Assembly: GCF_024448895.1 (NCBI RefSeq)
Contig: NZ_JAMOIC010000017.1
Location: 1 to 64,000 of the forward strand
DNA length: 64,000 bases
Source of the DNA: Stutzerimonas stutzeri
Lineage (GTDB): Bacteria; Pseudomonadota; Gammaproteobacteria; Pseudomonadales; Pseudomonadaceae
Reading direction: 5' to 3'
The notes beneath the pieces were generated by a model. The model did not search any database and was not told where the DNA came from. It was given only the letters and a program-made list of their open reading frames with translations. Below, piece by piece: positions 45,964 to 55,432 of this stretch. The position numbers and the translations under genes are program-made. The first letter of the stretch is position 1, and each line of letters opens with the position of its first letter.

Positions 45964-47379
45964 TCACAGTCCTGCGTGGGCGGCGATGGCGGCAGCGATG
46001 GCCAGGGCCAGCTCGCCCGGCTTGCGTTTGATCGAGTAGTTCAGCAGTTCCGGATGGTTGTCGACGAAGCTGGTATTGAAATGGCCGCTGCGGAAATCCG
46101 GATTGGCGAGAATCTGCTGGTAGTAGGTGGCCGTGGTCTTCACGCCCTGCACGCGCATGTCGTCCAACGCACGGGAGCCGCGAGCCAGCGCTTCTTCCCA
46201 GGTCAGCGCCCAGACGATCAGCTTCAGGCACATGGAGTCGTAGTACGGCGGAATGGTGTAACCGGTGTAGATCGCCGTATCGGTGCGCACGCCCGGGCCA
46301 CCGGGGGCGTAGTAACGGGTGATCTTGCCGAAGCACGGTAGGAAGTTGTTGCGCGGCTCTTCGGCGTTGATGCGGAATTGGAGGGCAAAGCCGCGGTACT
46401 GGATATCTTCCTGCTTGACCGACAACGGCAGGCCGGAGGCAATGCGGATCTGCTCGCGGACGATGTCGATACCGGTGATTTCTTCGGTAATGGTGTGCTC
46501 CACCTGCACGCGAGTGTTCATCTCCATGAAGTACACCTCGCCGTCGGCGAGCAGGAACTCCACAGTGCCGGCGTTCTCGTAACCCACCGCCTTGGCTGCG
46601 CGAACCGCTAGATCACCGATATAGGCGCGCTGCTCGGGCGTGAGCTGCGGGCTGGGGGCGATCTCGATGAGTTTCTGGTTGCGGCGCTGGATCGAGCAAT
46701 CGCGCTCGAACAGGTGCACGGTGTTGCCGAAGGAGTCGGCGAGGATCTGCGCCTCGATATGCTTAGGCTCGACGATGCATTTCTCGAGGAATACATCGGC
46801 CGAACCGAAGGCCTTGGTCGCCTCTGAGATCACCCGCGGATAGGCCTGGGCGAGTTCTTCGCGCGAGTTGCAGCGACGGATGCCTCGACCCCCGCCGCCG
46901 GACGTGGCCTTGAGCATCACCGGATAACCTAGGTCTTCTGCCGCAGCCAACGCCTCTTCGACATTCGCCACGTTGCCTTCGGTACCCGGCGTGACCGGCA
47001 CGCCGGCCTTGATCATGCTGCGCCGCGCCTCGGTCTTGTCACCCATGCGACGGATTACTTCCGCGCTAGGGCCGACGAAACGGATACCACGCTCGGCGCA
47101 AATCTCCGCCAGCTCGGCGTTCTCAGAGAGAAACCCATAGCCAGGATGCAGCGCATCGCAGCCGGTCTCCACGGCGAGATTCACCAGCTTGCGCGGATTC
47201 AAATAGCCCGCGAGCGGGTCTTCCCCGATGAAGTAGGCCTCGTCGGCGCGTTTGACGTGCAGCGCATGGCGGTCAGGCTCGGCGAACACCGCCACTGAGC
47301 GCACGTTCATTTCGGCGCAGGCCCGGACGATGCGGACGGCAATTTCACCGCGGTTGGCGATCAGCAGCTTCTTGATCAC
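45964..47379 (-). CDS. pycA: Pyruvate carboxylase subunit A (biotin carboxylase)
   Basis: 471 residues, AccC-like. The N-terminal IANRGEIAVRI, the ATP-grasp glycine loop (GGGGRG) and the E-M-N-x-R-x-Q-V-E-H catalytic segment are present. It carboxylates the biotin of subunit B using ATP and bicarbonate. The start is GTG 47379 with GAGGG upstream; it gives the conserved opening I-K-K-L-L-I-A-N-R-G-E, while longer reading frames add unrelated residues. pycB follows after 10 bp. The divergent regulator pycR and a palindrome in the spacer suggest direct control. Confidence 0.95.
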   Translation of the reverse strand: MIKKLLIANRGEIAVRIVRACAEMNVRSVAVFAEPDRHALHVKRADEAYFIGEDPLAGYLNPRKLVNLAVETGCDALHPGYGFLSENAELAEICAERGIRFVGPSAEVIRRMGDKTEARRSMIKAGVPVTPGTEGNVANVEEALAAAEDLGYPVMLKATSGGGGRGIRRCNSREELAQAYPRVISEATKAFGSADVFLEKCIVEPKHIEAQILADSFGNTVHLFERDCSIQRRNQKLIEIAPSPQLTPEQRAYIGDLAVRAAKAVGYENAGTVEFLLADGEVYFMEMNTRVQVEHTITEEITGIDIVREQIRIASGLPLSVKQEDIQYRGFALQFRINAEEPRNNFLPCFGKITRYYAPGGPGVRTDTAIYTGYTIPPYYDSMCLKLIVWALTWEEALARGSRALDDMRVQGVKTTATYYQQILANPDFRSGHFNTSFVDNHPELLNYSIKRKPGELALAIAAAIAAHAGL

Positions 47380-47508
47380 GCTGTCATTCCCTCGGTCGAT
47401 GAGCAGAAGGCGCCGTAAGGGGCCGTGTAGTGCCTGCACCCGGTGCAAGCTTTTAAACCCTACGCCCGCCAGCATGATTACTGAAAATGAATAATAGTTT
47501 GACTGCGG

Positions 47509-47524
47509 ATAAGTAATTACTTAT
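47509..47524. promoter_or_regulatory. Candidate PycR operator between pycA and pycR
   Basis: ATAAGTAATTACTTAT is a perfect 16-bp palindrome with the ATAA-N8-TTAT form common to LysR-type binding sites. On the plus strand it lies in the spacer of a possible pycR promoter (TTGACT at 47499, TATACC at 47522, 17-bp spacer). On the minus strand it lies just upstream of a TATTAT -10 candidate (47496-47491) for pycA. That layout suits repression of pycR and activation of pycA. Confidence 0.55.
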
Positions 47525-47606
47525 ACCAGCGCGCAAACGCACAGCTGGCAAGGGCTACAGCCAAGGCTGCAACAGGCATGCGAGGGCGGATAAGGAAGGG
47601 CAGACG

Positions 47607-48569
47607 ATGCGAAAAAGCATGATGCGGATAACGCTGCGCCAGCTACAGGTGTTCCGGGCGGTTTGCGAAAGTCTTTCCTACAGCCGGGCAGCAGAGGAAA
47701 TGGCGCTGACCCAGCCCGCCGTGAGCCTGCAGATTCGCCAGCTCGAAGAGCTAATTGGCCAGCCTCTATTCGAATATCTGGGGAAAAAACTCTACCTGAC
47801 CGCTGCAGCCGAAGCGCTGCAACGCGCCAGTACCGACATTTTCGGGCGGCTCGATAGCCTCGATATGCAGCTGTCGGATCTGCAGGGTTCGTTACAGGGG
47901 CAGCTGAATCTCGCCGTCGAGTCGAGCGCCAAGTACATCACGCCGCATCTTTTCGCGGCATTCAAACGGCAGCACCCGGAAGTCAGCCTGGAACTGGTCG
48001 TGGTCAACCACGCGCAGGCGGTCAAGCGCTTGTCGATAAGCCGCGATGATCTGCTGATCATGTCGCAGGTGCCAACCGATATGGACCTGGAGTTCCTGCC
48101 CTTCCTCGACAATCCGATTGTCGCCGTGGCGCCGATGGATCATCCGCTCTGCACAGCAACCCAACTGACCCTGCAGGACCTGACCGGCTATCCGCTGCTG
48201 ATACGTGAATCAGGCTCGGGCACCCGCAAGGCCGGCGAGGACTACCTGCGGCAGAAGCGCGCGCATTTCGCCCAGACCGTACAGGTCGCCTCGCTCGACG
48301 CGCTACGCGAGAGCGTGGTGGCGGGGCTGGGGCTGGCACTGATACCCCGCCACGCCGTGCACCTCGAATTGGCCCACGGGCTGCTGCGCGAACTACCCGT
48401 TCAGGAGCTGCCGCTTTATCGAAGCTGGTGCGTGGTGCACCCGCGCGGCAAACGGTTGAGCCCCGTCGCCCAGGCGTTCTTTGCCTTCATCCGAGAAGAG
48501 CGTGCGCAGATCAGTGCGCTGGCTGCCCGCTTTGATGGCGTGCCGGCAAGCCGTCCAGCAGCGGACTGA
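47607..48569 (+). CDS. pycR: LysR-type regulator PycR
   Basis: 320 residues. An N-terminal winged helix-turn-helix of LysR type (about residues 8-66: TLRQLQVFRAV, then A-A-E-x-M-x-L-T-Q-P-A-V-S-L-Q-I) precedes a type 2 periplasmic-binding-like effector domain. The P. aeruginosa homologue in the same position (divergent from the pyruvate carboxylase genes) is PycR. The effector molecule is unknown. A perfect palindrome in the shared promoter region is the likely binding site. Its 3' end overlaps a small convergent gene by 59 bp. Confidence 0.9.
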   Translation: MRKSMMRITLRQLQVFRAVCESLSYSRAAEEMALTQPAVSLQIRQLEELIGQPLFEYLGKKLYLTAAAEALQRASTDIFGRLDSLDMQLSDLQGSLQGQLNLAVESSAKYITPHLFAAFKRQHPEVSLELVVVNHAQAVKRLSISRDDLLIMSQVPTDMDLEFLPFLDNPIVAVAPMDHPLCTATQLTLQDLTGYPLLIRESGSGTRKAGEDYLRQKRAHFAQTVQVASLDALRESVVAGLGLALIPRHAVHLELAHGLLRELPVQELPLYRSWCVVHPRGKRLSPVAQAFFAFIREERAQISALAARFDGVPASRPAAD

Positions 48570-48726
48570 TCATCGACAGATCGGGATACTCCATCAGCTG
48601 CGCATGCAGCTGGCGCTGCTCGTCGTAGCTTTCGATGGCGCGGCGGAAGTGCATGCGACGTTCGTCCTGCACTTTGCGGCGGGCACGGGCGTCGAGGTTG
48701 ACGTAGGCATCACGAGGCTGAGGCAT
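48511..48726 (-). CDS. Small basic protein, PA3496-like
   Basis: 71 residues, helical and charged, with a run R-x-x-F-R-R-A-I-E-S-Y-D-E-Q-R-Q-L in the middle. It resembles in style the short Pseudomonas proteins of the PA3496 family; that assignment is tentative. A good ribosome-binding site (GGGAGA six bases before ATG 48726) supports translation, even though the end overlaps pycR on the other strand. It is separate from hexR by about 110 bp. Confidence 0.5.
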   Translation of the reverse strand: MPQPRDAYVNLDARARRKVQDERRMHFRRAIESYDEQRQLHAQLMEYPDLSMISPLLDGLPARHQSGQPAH

Positions 48727-48839
48727 GCTGTTCTCCCGAATAGTGAAGTACTGGGAGGCTCAGCATCGAAGGCTTGGGTGACGCTATGAGGTCAGGAAGA
48801 TGACGGACTGATGACTGCAGACCGAACGGTCAGCGCGGC

Positions 48840-49706
48840 TCAGTCTTCGTGCGACTTGACCGACTTGGGTGACAGCCGCAGGCTGCGCAGGCTCCGCTTG
48901 ACGCTCTTGAGGTGGTTGACCAGGCTCGGCCCGCGCGCCATGGCAACGCCCATCGCCAGAACGTCGATCACCACCAGATGGGCGATGCGCGAAGTCAGCG
49001 GCGTGTAGATTTCGGTGTCTTCCTGCACGTCGATGGCAAGGTTGATGGTCGCAAGTTCCGCCAGCGGTGTCTGGCTCGGGCATAGGGTGATCAGCGTGGC
49101 GCCGGATTCACGCACCACGTTGGCGGTGATCAGCAAGTCCTTGGAGCGGCCCGATTGGGAGATGCAGATCGCCACGTCGGTGGGCTTGAGCGTCACGGCG
49201 GACATCGCCTGCATGTGCGGGTCGGAATAGGCCGCCGCGCTCAGCAACAGACGAAAGAACTTGTGCTGCGCGTCTGTCGCGACCGCGCCCGAGGCGCCAA
49301 AGCCATAGAACTCCACCCGCTCAGCCACGGCCATGGCCGCGACCGCGCGCTCGAGCGCATCGGAGTCGAGCTTTTCGCGCACTTCCATCAGGGTATGCAG
49401 GGTGGTGTCGAAGATCTTCAGCGCGAAGTCGGTGACCGAATCATTTTCGCTGATAGCGAACTGGCCGAAGCTGGCTCCCGCCGCAAGACTCTGCGCCAGT
49501 TTCAACTTGAGATCCTGAAACCCAAGACAACCGATGGCGCGGCAGAAGCGCACGATGGTCGGCTCACTGACGCCCACAACATGGGCCAGATCGGCCATCG
49601 AGCTGTGCATCACCGCCGCGGGATCGAGGAGTACATGGTCGGCGACTTTCAGTTCCGACTTGCGTAACGAGCTTCTCGATTGAGCGATGTGTTGCAGCAG
49701 GTTCAC
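48840..49706 (-). CDS. hexR: RpiR-family regulator HexR
   Basis: 288 residues. An N-terminal RpiR/HTH_6 domain (about 1-77) with V-S-E-P-T-I-V-R-F-C-R-A-I-G as recognition region, then a SIS sugar-phosphate domain with I-S-Q-S-G-R-S-K-D. HexR represses Entner-Doudoroff and related genes, and in Pseudomonas it is released by 2-keto-3-deoxy-6-phosphogluconate. It is divergent from zwf with a perfect palindrome of the HexR type between them, so both zwf and hexR itself are likely targets. Confidence 0.94.
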   Translation of the reverse strand: MNLLQHIAQSRSSLRKSELKVADHVLLDPAAVMHSSMADLAHVVGVSEPTIVRFCRAIGCLGFQDLKLKLAQSLAAGASFGQFAISENDSVTDFALKIFDTTLHTLMEVREKLDSDALERAVAAMAVAERVEFYGFGASGAVATDAQHKFFRLLLSAAAYSDPHMQAMSAVTLKPTDVAICISQSGRSKDLLITANVVRESGATLITLCPSQTPLAELATINLAIDVQEDTEIYTPLTSRIAHLVVIDVLAMGVAMARGPSLVNHLKSVKRSLRSLRLSPKSVKSHED

Positions 49707-50012
49707 GTGGCGGACTCGCTATGATCAAAACCTGGCAAGAGTGGTCGAACGCTGCGGGTGCGCTCGCATCCGTCATGCCGGCTGGGTTGTAGTGGGCTTG
49801 TAGTTATACTACAAGCCTCGCAGTATCGCCCACCTACGTGCCGTTTAAAACGTAAGCGAGGCAAGCAAACAAGGCCAAAACGACCGCGAAAACGCAGTTT
49901 ACGCTGCCTGTAAATAAGCATTTCGAAGCCGTTTTTCAACGCGGCCTTGCCAATGCAGTCAGTTTCAAGCGACACGTCAATCGACGTCCGTTCACCTTCT
50001 AGGAGTGACGCT
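49707..50012. promoter_or_regulatory. hexR-zwf divergent control region
   Basis: 306 bp holding the HexR operator (49797-49815) and, just before zwf, the AGGAG ribosome-binding site (50001-50005). Individual -35/-10 elements were not clear enough to assign. An earlier in-frame zwf start (49947) falls here but lacks a site. Confidence 0.6.
49797..49815. promoter_or_regulatory. HexR operator
   Basis: CTTGTAGTTATACTACAAG, a near-perfect palindrome (extending to GC on both sides) that contains the HexR core TTGT-N8-ACAA. It lies about 90 bp from the hexR start and 200 bp from the zwf start. Confidence 0.75.
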
Positions 50013-51455
<1,443 letters not shown>

Positions 51456-52045
51456 GCCGTAATCCGTACACCATGATTGACGCCCGAGAGCGCTTGTCAG
51501 CCCCCGGGCCAGAGCGGGTTACAGCAACTAACTGTAACTATCGATATCGGGTGTCGCACAACTACCATTCAACTTCCCGACTTCGCTTCGAAATCGGACC
51601 GCCATAAAAATTTCACCGAATGCGATGCAGTCGCCATCTCCGCGGAGTATCTCGCCGATATCCAGCAGCGATATCGGTGATAGAACTCGCCCAGCGCAAC
51701 CTCGCAAAACAGCCCGAATCTTTGCGTAAGTATCCTTACTTCAGCCGGGCTTGAAACGAAGTGCGGCAAGCACTGTATCGGCCGCCGTCAGGTTTGCCTT
51801 CAGCCCAGGCAATACAAGGGCTGCCGCAGGTTAACGCGCGGCCGCTGAATGCACTTCATTGTTGGGCCTATCAGGCTGTCCGGGGCTTCGGCTTTCATGG
51901 TGCTCTGGAGCAGAGTTGTTGCGTGGAATATTGAGCCGAATAGATCCGGATCTGCGGCATATCATCCGATAGTTCAACTTTCGCGATAAACGGCGAACTT
52001 CGGAGATATCAGCGGCGAATCGTCACCCATGATCGCCGACTCGGG
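51456..52045. other. Gene-free region between zwf and ectA
   Basis: About 590 bp with no credible gene. A hairpin (CCGATATC / GATATCGG, 51655-51677) lies in the first half, and the motif CGATATCGG recurs near 51541. No known riboswitch or operator was recognised; no ectR-type MarR regulator is encoded here. Confidence 0.5.
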
Positions 52046-52075
52046 TTGAGATTAATTTTTTGATGTGTTTATTCT
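52046..52075 (+). promoter_or_regulatory. Candidate osmoregulated ect promoter
   Basis: TTGAGA, an 18-bp spacer and TATTCT, about 40 bp before the ectA start. The TTGAGA element with an unusually long 18-bp spacer is, as I recall, the architecture reported for the salt-induced P. stutzeri ect promoter; the -10 here differs. Confidence 0.6.
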
Positions 52076-52113
52076 AGAAAAGGATTTCAATCAACAACCC
52101 CAAAGGATTTGTT

Positions 52114-52647
52114 TTGAGTGTTCCTACCGTAACGCTCCGTCGCCCAACCGACGGCGACGGTCACCCCCTCCATGAGCTGGTAGCGCGCTGCCAACCACTG
52201 GACACCAATTCGGTGTATTGCAACCTTCTGCAGTGCTCCGATTTCGCCGACACCTCCATTGCTGCCGTCAGCGCAGACGGCCAACTGGTAGGTTTCATTT
52301 CCGGATACTGCCCGCCCTCCCGCCCGGACACATTGTTCGTCTGGCAAGTCGCCGTCGATGCCTCGATGCGTGGCCAGGGTCTGGCGCTTCGCATGCTGAT
52401 GGCCCTGATCGCTCGGGCTGCACGAGAAAAAGGCGTGCGCCATCTGGAAACCACCATCTCGCCGGACAACGGGGCATCCCAGGCGCTGTTCAAGAAGGCC
52501 TTTGCCAAGCTCGAGGTCGACTACAGCACCCGCACCCTGTTCTCCCGCGCCGAACATTTCGCCGGCAAGCACGAAGACGAAGTGCTCTATCGCTCCGGCG
52601 AGTTCGCCGCACCCCTTTCAGAAGAAGAATTAGAGGAAAACGCATGA
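52114..52647 (+). CDS. ectA: Diaminobutyrate acetyltransferase EctA
   Basis: 177 residues, GNAT fold. The acetyl-CoA binding motif R-G-Q-G-L-A (about residue 90) and the opening L-R-R-P-T-D-G-D-G are those of EctA. It acetylates 2,4-diaminobutyrate at N4, the second step of ectoine synthesis. The start is TTG 52114 with AAGGA upstream, which adds the conserved M-S-V-P. It overlaps ectB by 4 bp (ATGA). It is the first gene of the ect operon. Confidence 0.95.
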   Translation: MSVPTVTLRRPTDGDGHPLHELVARCQPLDTNSVYCNLLQCSDFADTSIAAVSADGQLVGFISGYCPPSRPDTLFVWQVAVDASMRGQGLALRMLMALIARAAREKGVRHLETTISPDNGASQALFKKAFAKLEVDYSTRTLFSRAEHFAGKHEDEVLYRSGEFAAPLSEEELEENA

Positions 52648-53918
52648 AAACTTTCGAACTGCACGAATCTGGCGTTCGCAGCTACTGCCGCTCCTTTCCC
52701 GTGGTCTTCAAGCAGGCCCGTGGCGCTGAACTGATCACCCGCGAAGGCAAGCATTACATCGACTTCCTCGCCGGCGCCGGCACGCTCAACTACGGCCATA
52801 ACCATCCGGTGCTCAAGCAGGCGCTGCTCGATTACATCGAAGCCGACGGCATCACCCATGGCCTGGACATGTACTCCGAGGCGAAGGAAACCTTCCTGTC
52901 GACCTTCGACCGCCTGATCCTCAAGCCGCGCAAGATGGAATATGTCATGCAGTTCACCGGCCCGACCGGCACCAACGCGGTGGAAGCCGCGCTGAAGCTG
53001 GCGCGCAAGGTGACTGGTCGCAACAACGTCATCAGCTTCACCAACGGCTTCCACGGCTGCAGCATCGGCGCCCTGGCGGCGACCGGTAACAAGCATCATC
53101 GTGGCGCCGCCGGCGTTCCGCTGACCGATGTCAGCCGCATGCCCTACGCCAACTATTTCGGCGACAAGGTCAACACCATCGCGATGATGGACAAGCTGCT
53201 GACCGATCCCTCCAGCGGCATCGACAAGCCGGCTGCCGTCATCGTGGAAGTGGTCCAGGGCGAAGGCGGCCTCAACGCTGCGTCCGCCGAATGGGTCCGC
53301 AAGCTCGAGAAGCTCTGCCGCAAGCACGAGATGCTGCTGATCGTCGACGACATCCAGGCCGGTTGCGGTCGTACCGGCACCTTCTTCAGCTTTGAAGAGA
53401 TGGGCATCAAGCCGGACATGATCACCCTGTCCAAGTCGCTGTCAGGCTACGGGCTGCCGTTTGCCATGGTGCTGCTGCGCAAGGAGCTGGACCAGTGGAA
53501 GCCGGGCGAACACAACGGCACCTTCCGCGGTAACAACCACGCGTTCGTCACTGCCGCCGCTGCCATCGAGCACTTCTGGAAGGACAACGCGTTCGCCGAT
53601 AGCGTCAAGGCCAAAGGCAAGCGCATCGCTGACGGCATGAACAAGATCGTCCGCCGCTACGGCCCGGACTCTCTGTTCGTCAAAGGCCGCGGCATGATGA
53701 TCGGCATCAGCTGCCCGGACGGCGACACCGCCGCCGCCATCTGCCGCCATGCCTTCGAGAACGGTCTGGTCATCGAGACCAGCGGCGCCCACAGCGAAGT
53801 GGTGAAGTGCCTCTGCCCGCTGGTCATCAGCGAAGAGCAGATCGACAAGGCCATGAGCATCCTGGACAAGGCGTTTGCCGCCGTGATGTCCGACCAGGCC
53901 ACTACACAAGTTTCGTGA
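52644..53918 (+). CDS. ectB: Diaminobutyrate-2-oxoglutarate transaminase EctB
   Basis: 424 residues, class III aminotransferase. The pyridoxal-phosphate Lys lies in T-L-S-K-S-L-S-G, and the upstream D-D-I-Q-A-G-C-G-R-T-G segment is conserved. It converts aspartate semialdehyde to 2,4-diaminobutyrate using glutamate, the first committed step. ATG 52644 is set by the ATGA overlap with ectA. ectC begins 11 bp after its stop. Confidence 0.97.
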   Translation: MKTFELHESGVRSYCRSFPVVFKQARGAELITREGKHYIDFLAGAGTLNYGHNHPVLKQALLDYIEADGITHGLDMYSEAKETFLSTFDRLILKPRKMEYVMQFTGPTGTNAVEAALKLARKVTGRNNVISFTNGFHGCSIGALAATGNKHHRGAAGVPLTDVSRMPYANYFGDKVNTIAMMDKLLTDPSSGIDKPAAVIVEVVQGEGGLNAASAEWVRKLEKLCRKHEMLLIVDDIQAGCGRTGTFFSFEEMGIKPDMITLSKSLSGYGLPFAMVLLRKELDQWKPGEHNGTFRGNNHAFVTAAAAIEHFWKDNAFADSVKAKGKRIADGMNKIVRRYGPDSLFVKGRGMMIGISCPDGDTAAAICRHAFENGLVIETSGAHSEVVKCLCPLVISEEQIDKAMSILDKAFAAVMSDQATTQVS

Positions 53919-53929
53919 GGATTTAGAGA

Positions 53930-54328
53930 ATGATCGTACGTACCCTGGCTGAATGCGAGCAGTCCAACCGCAAGATCACCACCGAGACCTGGGACAGCAC
54001 GCGGATGCTGCTCAAGGACGACAAGATGGGATTCTCGTTCCACATCACCACCATCTACGCCAACACCGAGACGCACATCCACTACCAGAACCATCTGGAG
54101 TCGGTGTACTGCATGAGCGGCAACGGCGAGATCGAGACCATCGCCGACGGCAAGATCTACAAGATCGAGCCCGGCACGCTGTACATCCTCGACAAGCACG
54201 ACGAGCACCTGCTGCGCGGCGGCTCCGAGGAAATGAAACTGGCCTGTGTCTTCAACCCGCCGCTCAACGGCAAGGAAGTACACGACGAAAGCGGCGTCTA
54301 TCCGCTGGAGGCTGAAACCGTCGTCTGA
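53930..54328 (+). CDS. ectC: Ectoine synthase EctC
   Basis: 132 residues, single cupin domain. Likely iron ligands are the Glu of H-L-E-S-V-Y and the Tyr and His of [10 protein letters not shown]. It cyclises N-acetyl-diaminobutyrate to ectoine with loss of water. It follows ectB closely, with a GAGGA site 9 bp before the start. A strong hairpin lies between it and ectD. Confidence 0.97.
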   Translation: MIVRTLAECEQSNRKITTETWDSTRMLLKDDKMGFSFHITTIYANTETHIHYQNHLESVYCMSGNGEIETIADGKIYKIEPGTLYILDKHDEHLLRGGSEEMKLACVFNPPLNGKEVHDESGVYPLEAETVV

Positions 54329-54337
54329 GGCGACTGT

Positions 54338-54361
54338 GTGAGACGGGCCCGCCCGTCTCAC
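54338..54361 (+). repeat. Strong hairpin between ectC and ectD
   Basis: GTGAGACGGGC and GCCCGTCTCAC are perfect 11-bp arms around a 2-nt centre. No T-run follows, so it probably acts as an mRNA-stabilising or processing structure rather than a terminator. Confidence 0.6.
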
Positions 54362-54416
54362 GAAACCGCAGGGCGGCTCGCATCGCTCTGCGACACCGAT
54401 TCAAGGAGTACCTAAC

Positions 54417-55334
54417 GTGAACCCCGTGCAAGCCGACCTGTACCCTTCGCGCCAGCACGACGAACCCAGCTGGCAGGAGCGTCTGGATCCGGTTGTCTAC
54501 CGCAATGACCTGGCCAACGCCCCAATCGCACCGGACCAGATCGAACGCTTCGAGCGTGACGGTTATCTGGTCATCCCCAATCTGTTCAGCGCAGAGGAAG
54601 TCGCGGTATTCCGCGAAGAGCTCGATCGCATGCGCCAGGACCCGGCCGTAGCTGAGTCCGGCAAGACCATCAAGGAACCCGACAGCGGCGCGATCCGCTC
54701 GGTGTTCGCCATCCACGCCGACAATCCGCTGTTTGCCCGTGTCGCCAGCGACGAGCGCATTGCCGCCATCGCCAGCTTCATTCTGGGCGGCGACATCTAT
54801 GTGCATCAGTCGCGGATGAACTTCAAACCCGGTTTTACCGGCAAGGAGTTCTACTGGCACTCGGATTTCGAAACCTGGCACATCGAAGACGGGCTGCCGC
54901 GCATGCGCACCCTGAGCTGCTCGATCCTGTTGACTGACAACGAGCCGCATAACGGCCCGCTGATGCTGGTGCCGGGATCGCACAAGCACTACATACGCTG
55001 TGTCGGCGCGACCCCGGAGAACCACTACGCGAAATCACTGCGCAAGCAGGAGTTCGGAGTACCGGATCATGACAGCCTCACCCGGCTCGCGGATCGTTAC
55101 GGCATCGACACTGCCACCGGCCCGGCAGGCAGCGTGGTGTTCTTCGATTGCAACACGATGCACGGTTCGAACAGCAACATCACGCCCAGCGCGCGGAGCA
55201 ATCTGTTCTACGTCTACAACCATGTAGATAATGCCGCGCAGGCCCCGTTCTGCGGGCTTTCGCCGCGCCCTGCCTTCGTTGCCGAGCGTGAGCATTTCGA
55301 GCCGCTGCAGATCCAGAAACAGAAGTATCTCTGA
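54417..55334 (+). CDS. ectD: Ectoine hydroxylase EctD
   Basis: 305 residues, PhyH-type iron(II)/2-oxoglutarate dioxygenase. The H-x-D half of the facial triad is in Y-W-H-S-D-F-E and the distal His in N-T-M-H-G-S-N-S-N; the EctD signature between them (W-H-x-E-D-G-L-P) is complete. It adds the 5-hydroxyl to ectoine, giving 5-hydroxyectoine. The start is GTG 54417 with AAGGAG nine bases upstream. Part of the ect operon, 88 bp after ectC. Confidence 0.97.
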   Translation: MNPVQADLYPSRQHDEPSWQERLDPVVYRNDLANAPIAPDQIERFERDGYLVIPNLFSAEEVAVFREELDRMRQDPAVAESGKTIKEPDSGAIRSVFAIHADNPLFARVASDERIAAIASFILGGDIYVHQSRMNFKPGFTGKEFYWHSDFETWHIEDGLPRMRTLSCSILLTDNEPHNGPLMLVPGSHKHYIRCVGATPENHYAKSLRKQEFGVPDHDSLTRLADRYGIDTATGPAGSVVFFDCNTMHGSNSNITPSARSNLFYVYNHVDNAAQAPFCGLSPRPAFVAEREHFEPLQIQKQKYL

Positions 55335-55343
55335 CACGTTCAT

Positions 55344-55367
55344 ATCAGGCCCGACATTGGGCCTGAT
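55344..55367 (+). terminator. Attenuator-like hairpin between ectD and ask
   Basis: ATCAGGCCC and GGGCCTGAT, 9-bp perfect arms around a 6-nt loop, followed by CTTTGTT. The tail is weak, so part of the transcript may read on into ask. Confidence 0.6.
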
Positions 55368-55432
55368 CTTTGTTGGCCTGCCCTTGGCGGCCCAGGGATG
55401 AAAATTCACCCCCAAGACGGGAAGTTGAATCG

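Noticed and set aside
49947-50012. Upstream ATG at 49947 as the zwf start
   Set aside because: The extra 22 residues lack homology, and the GTG at 50013 has a strong AGGAG at proper distance.
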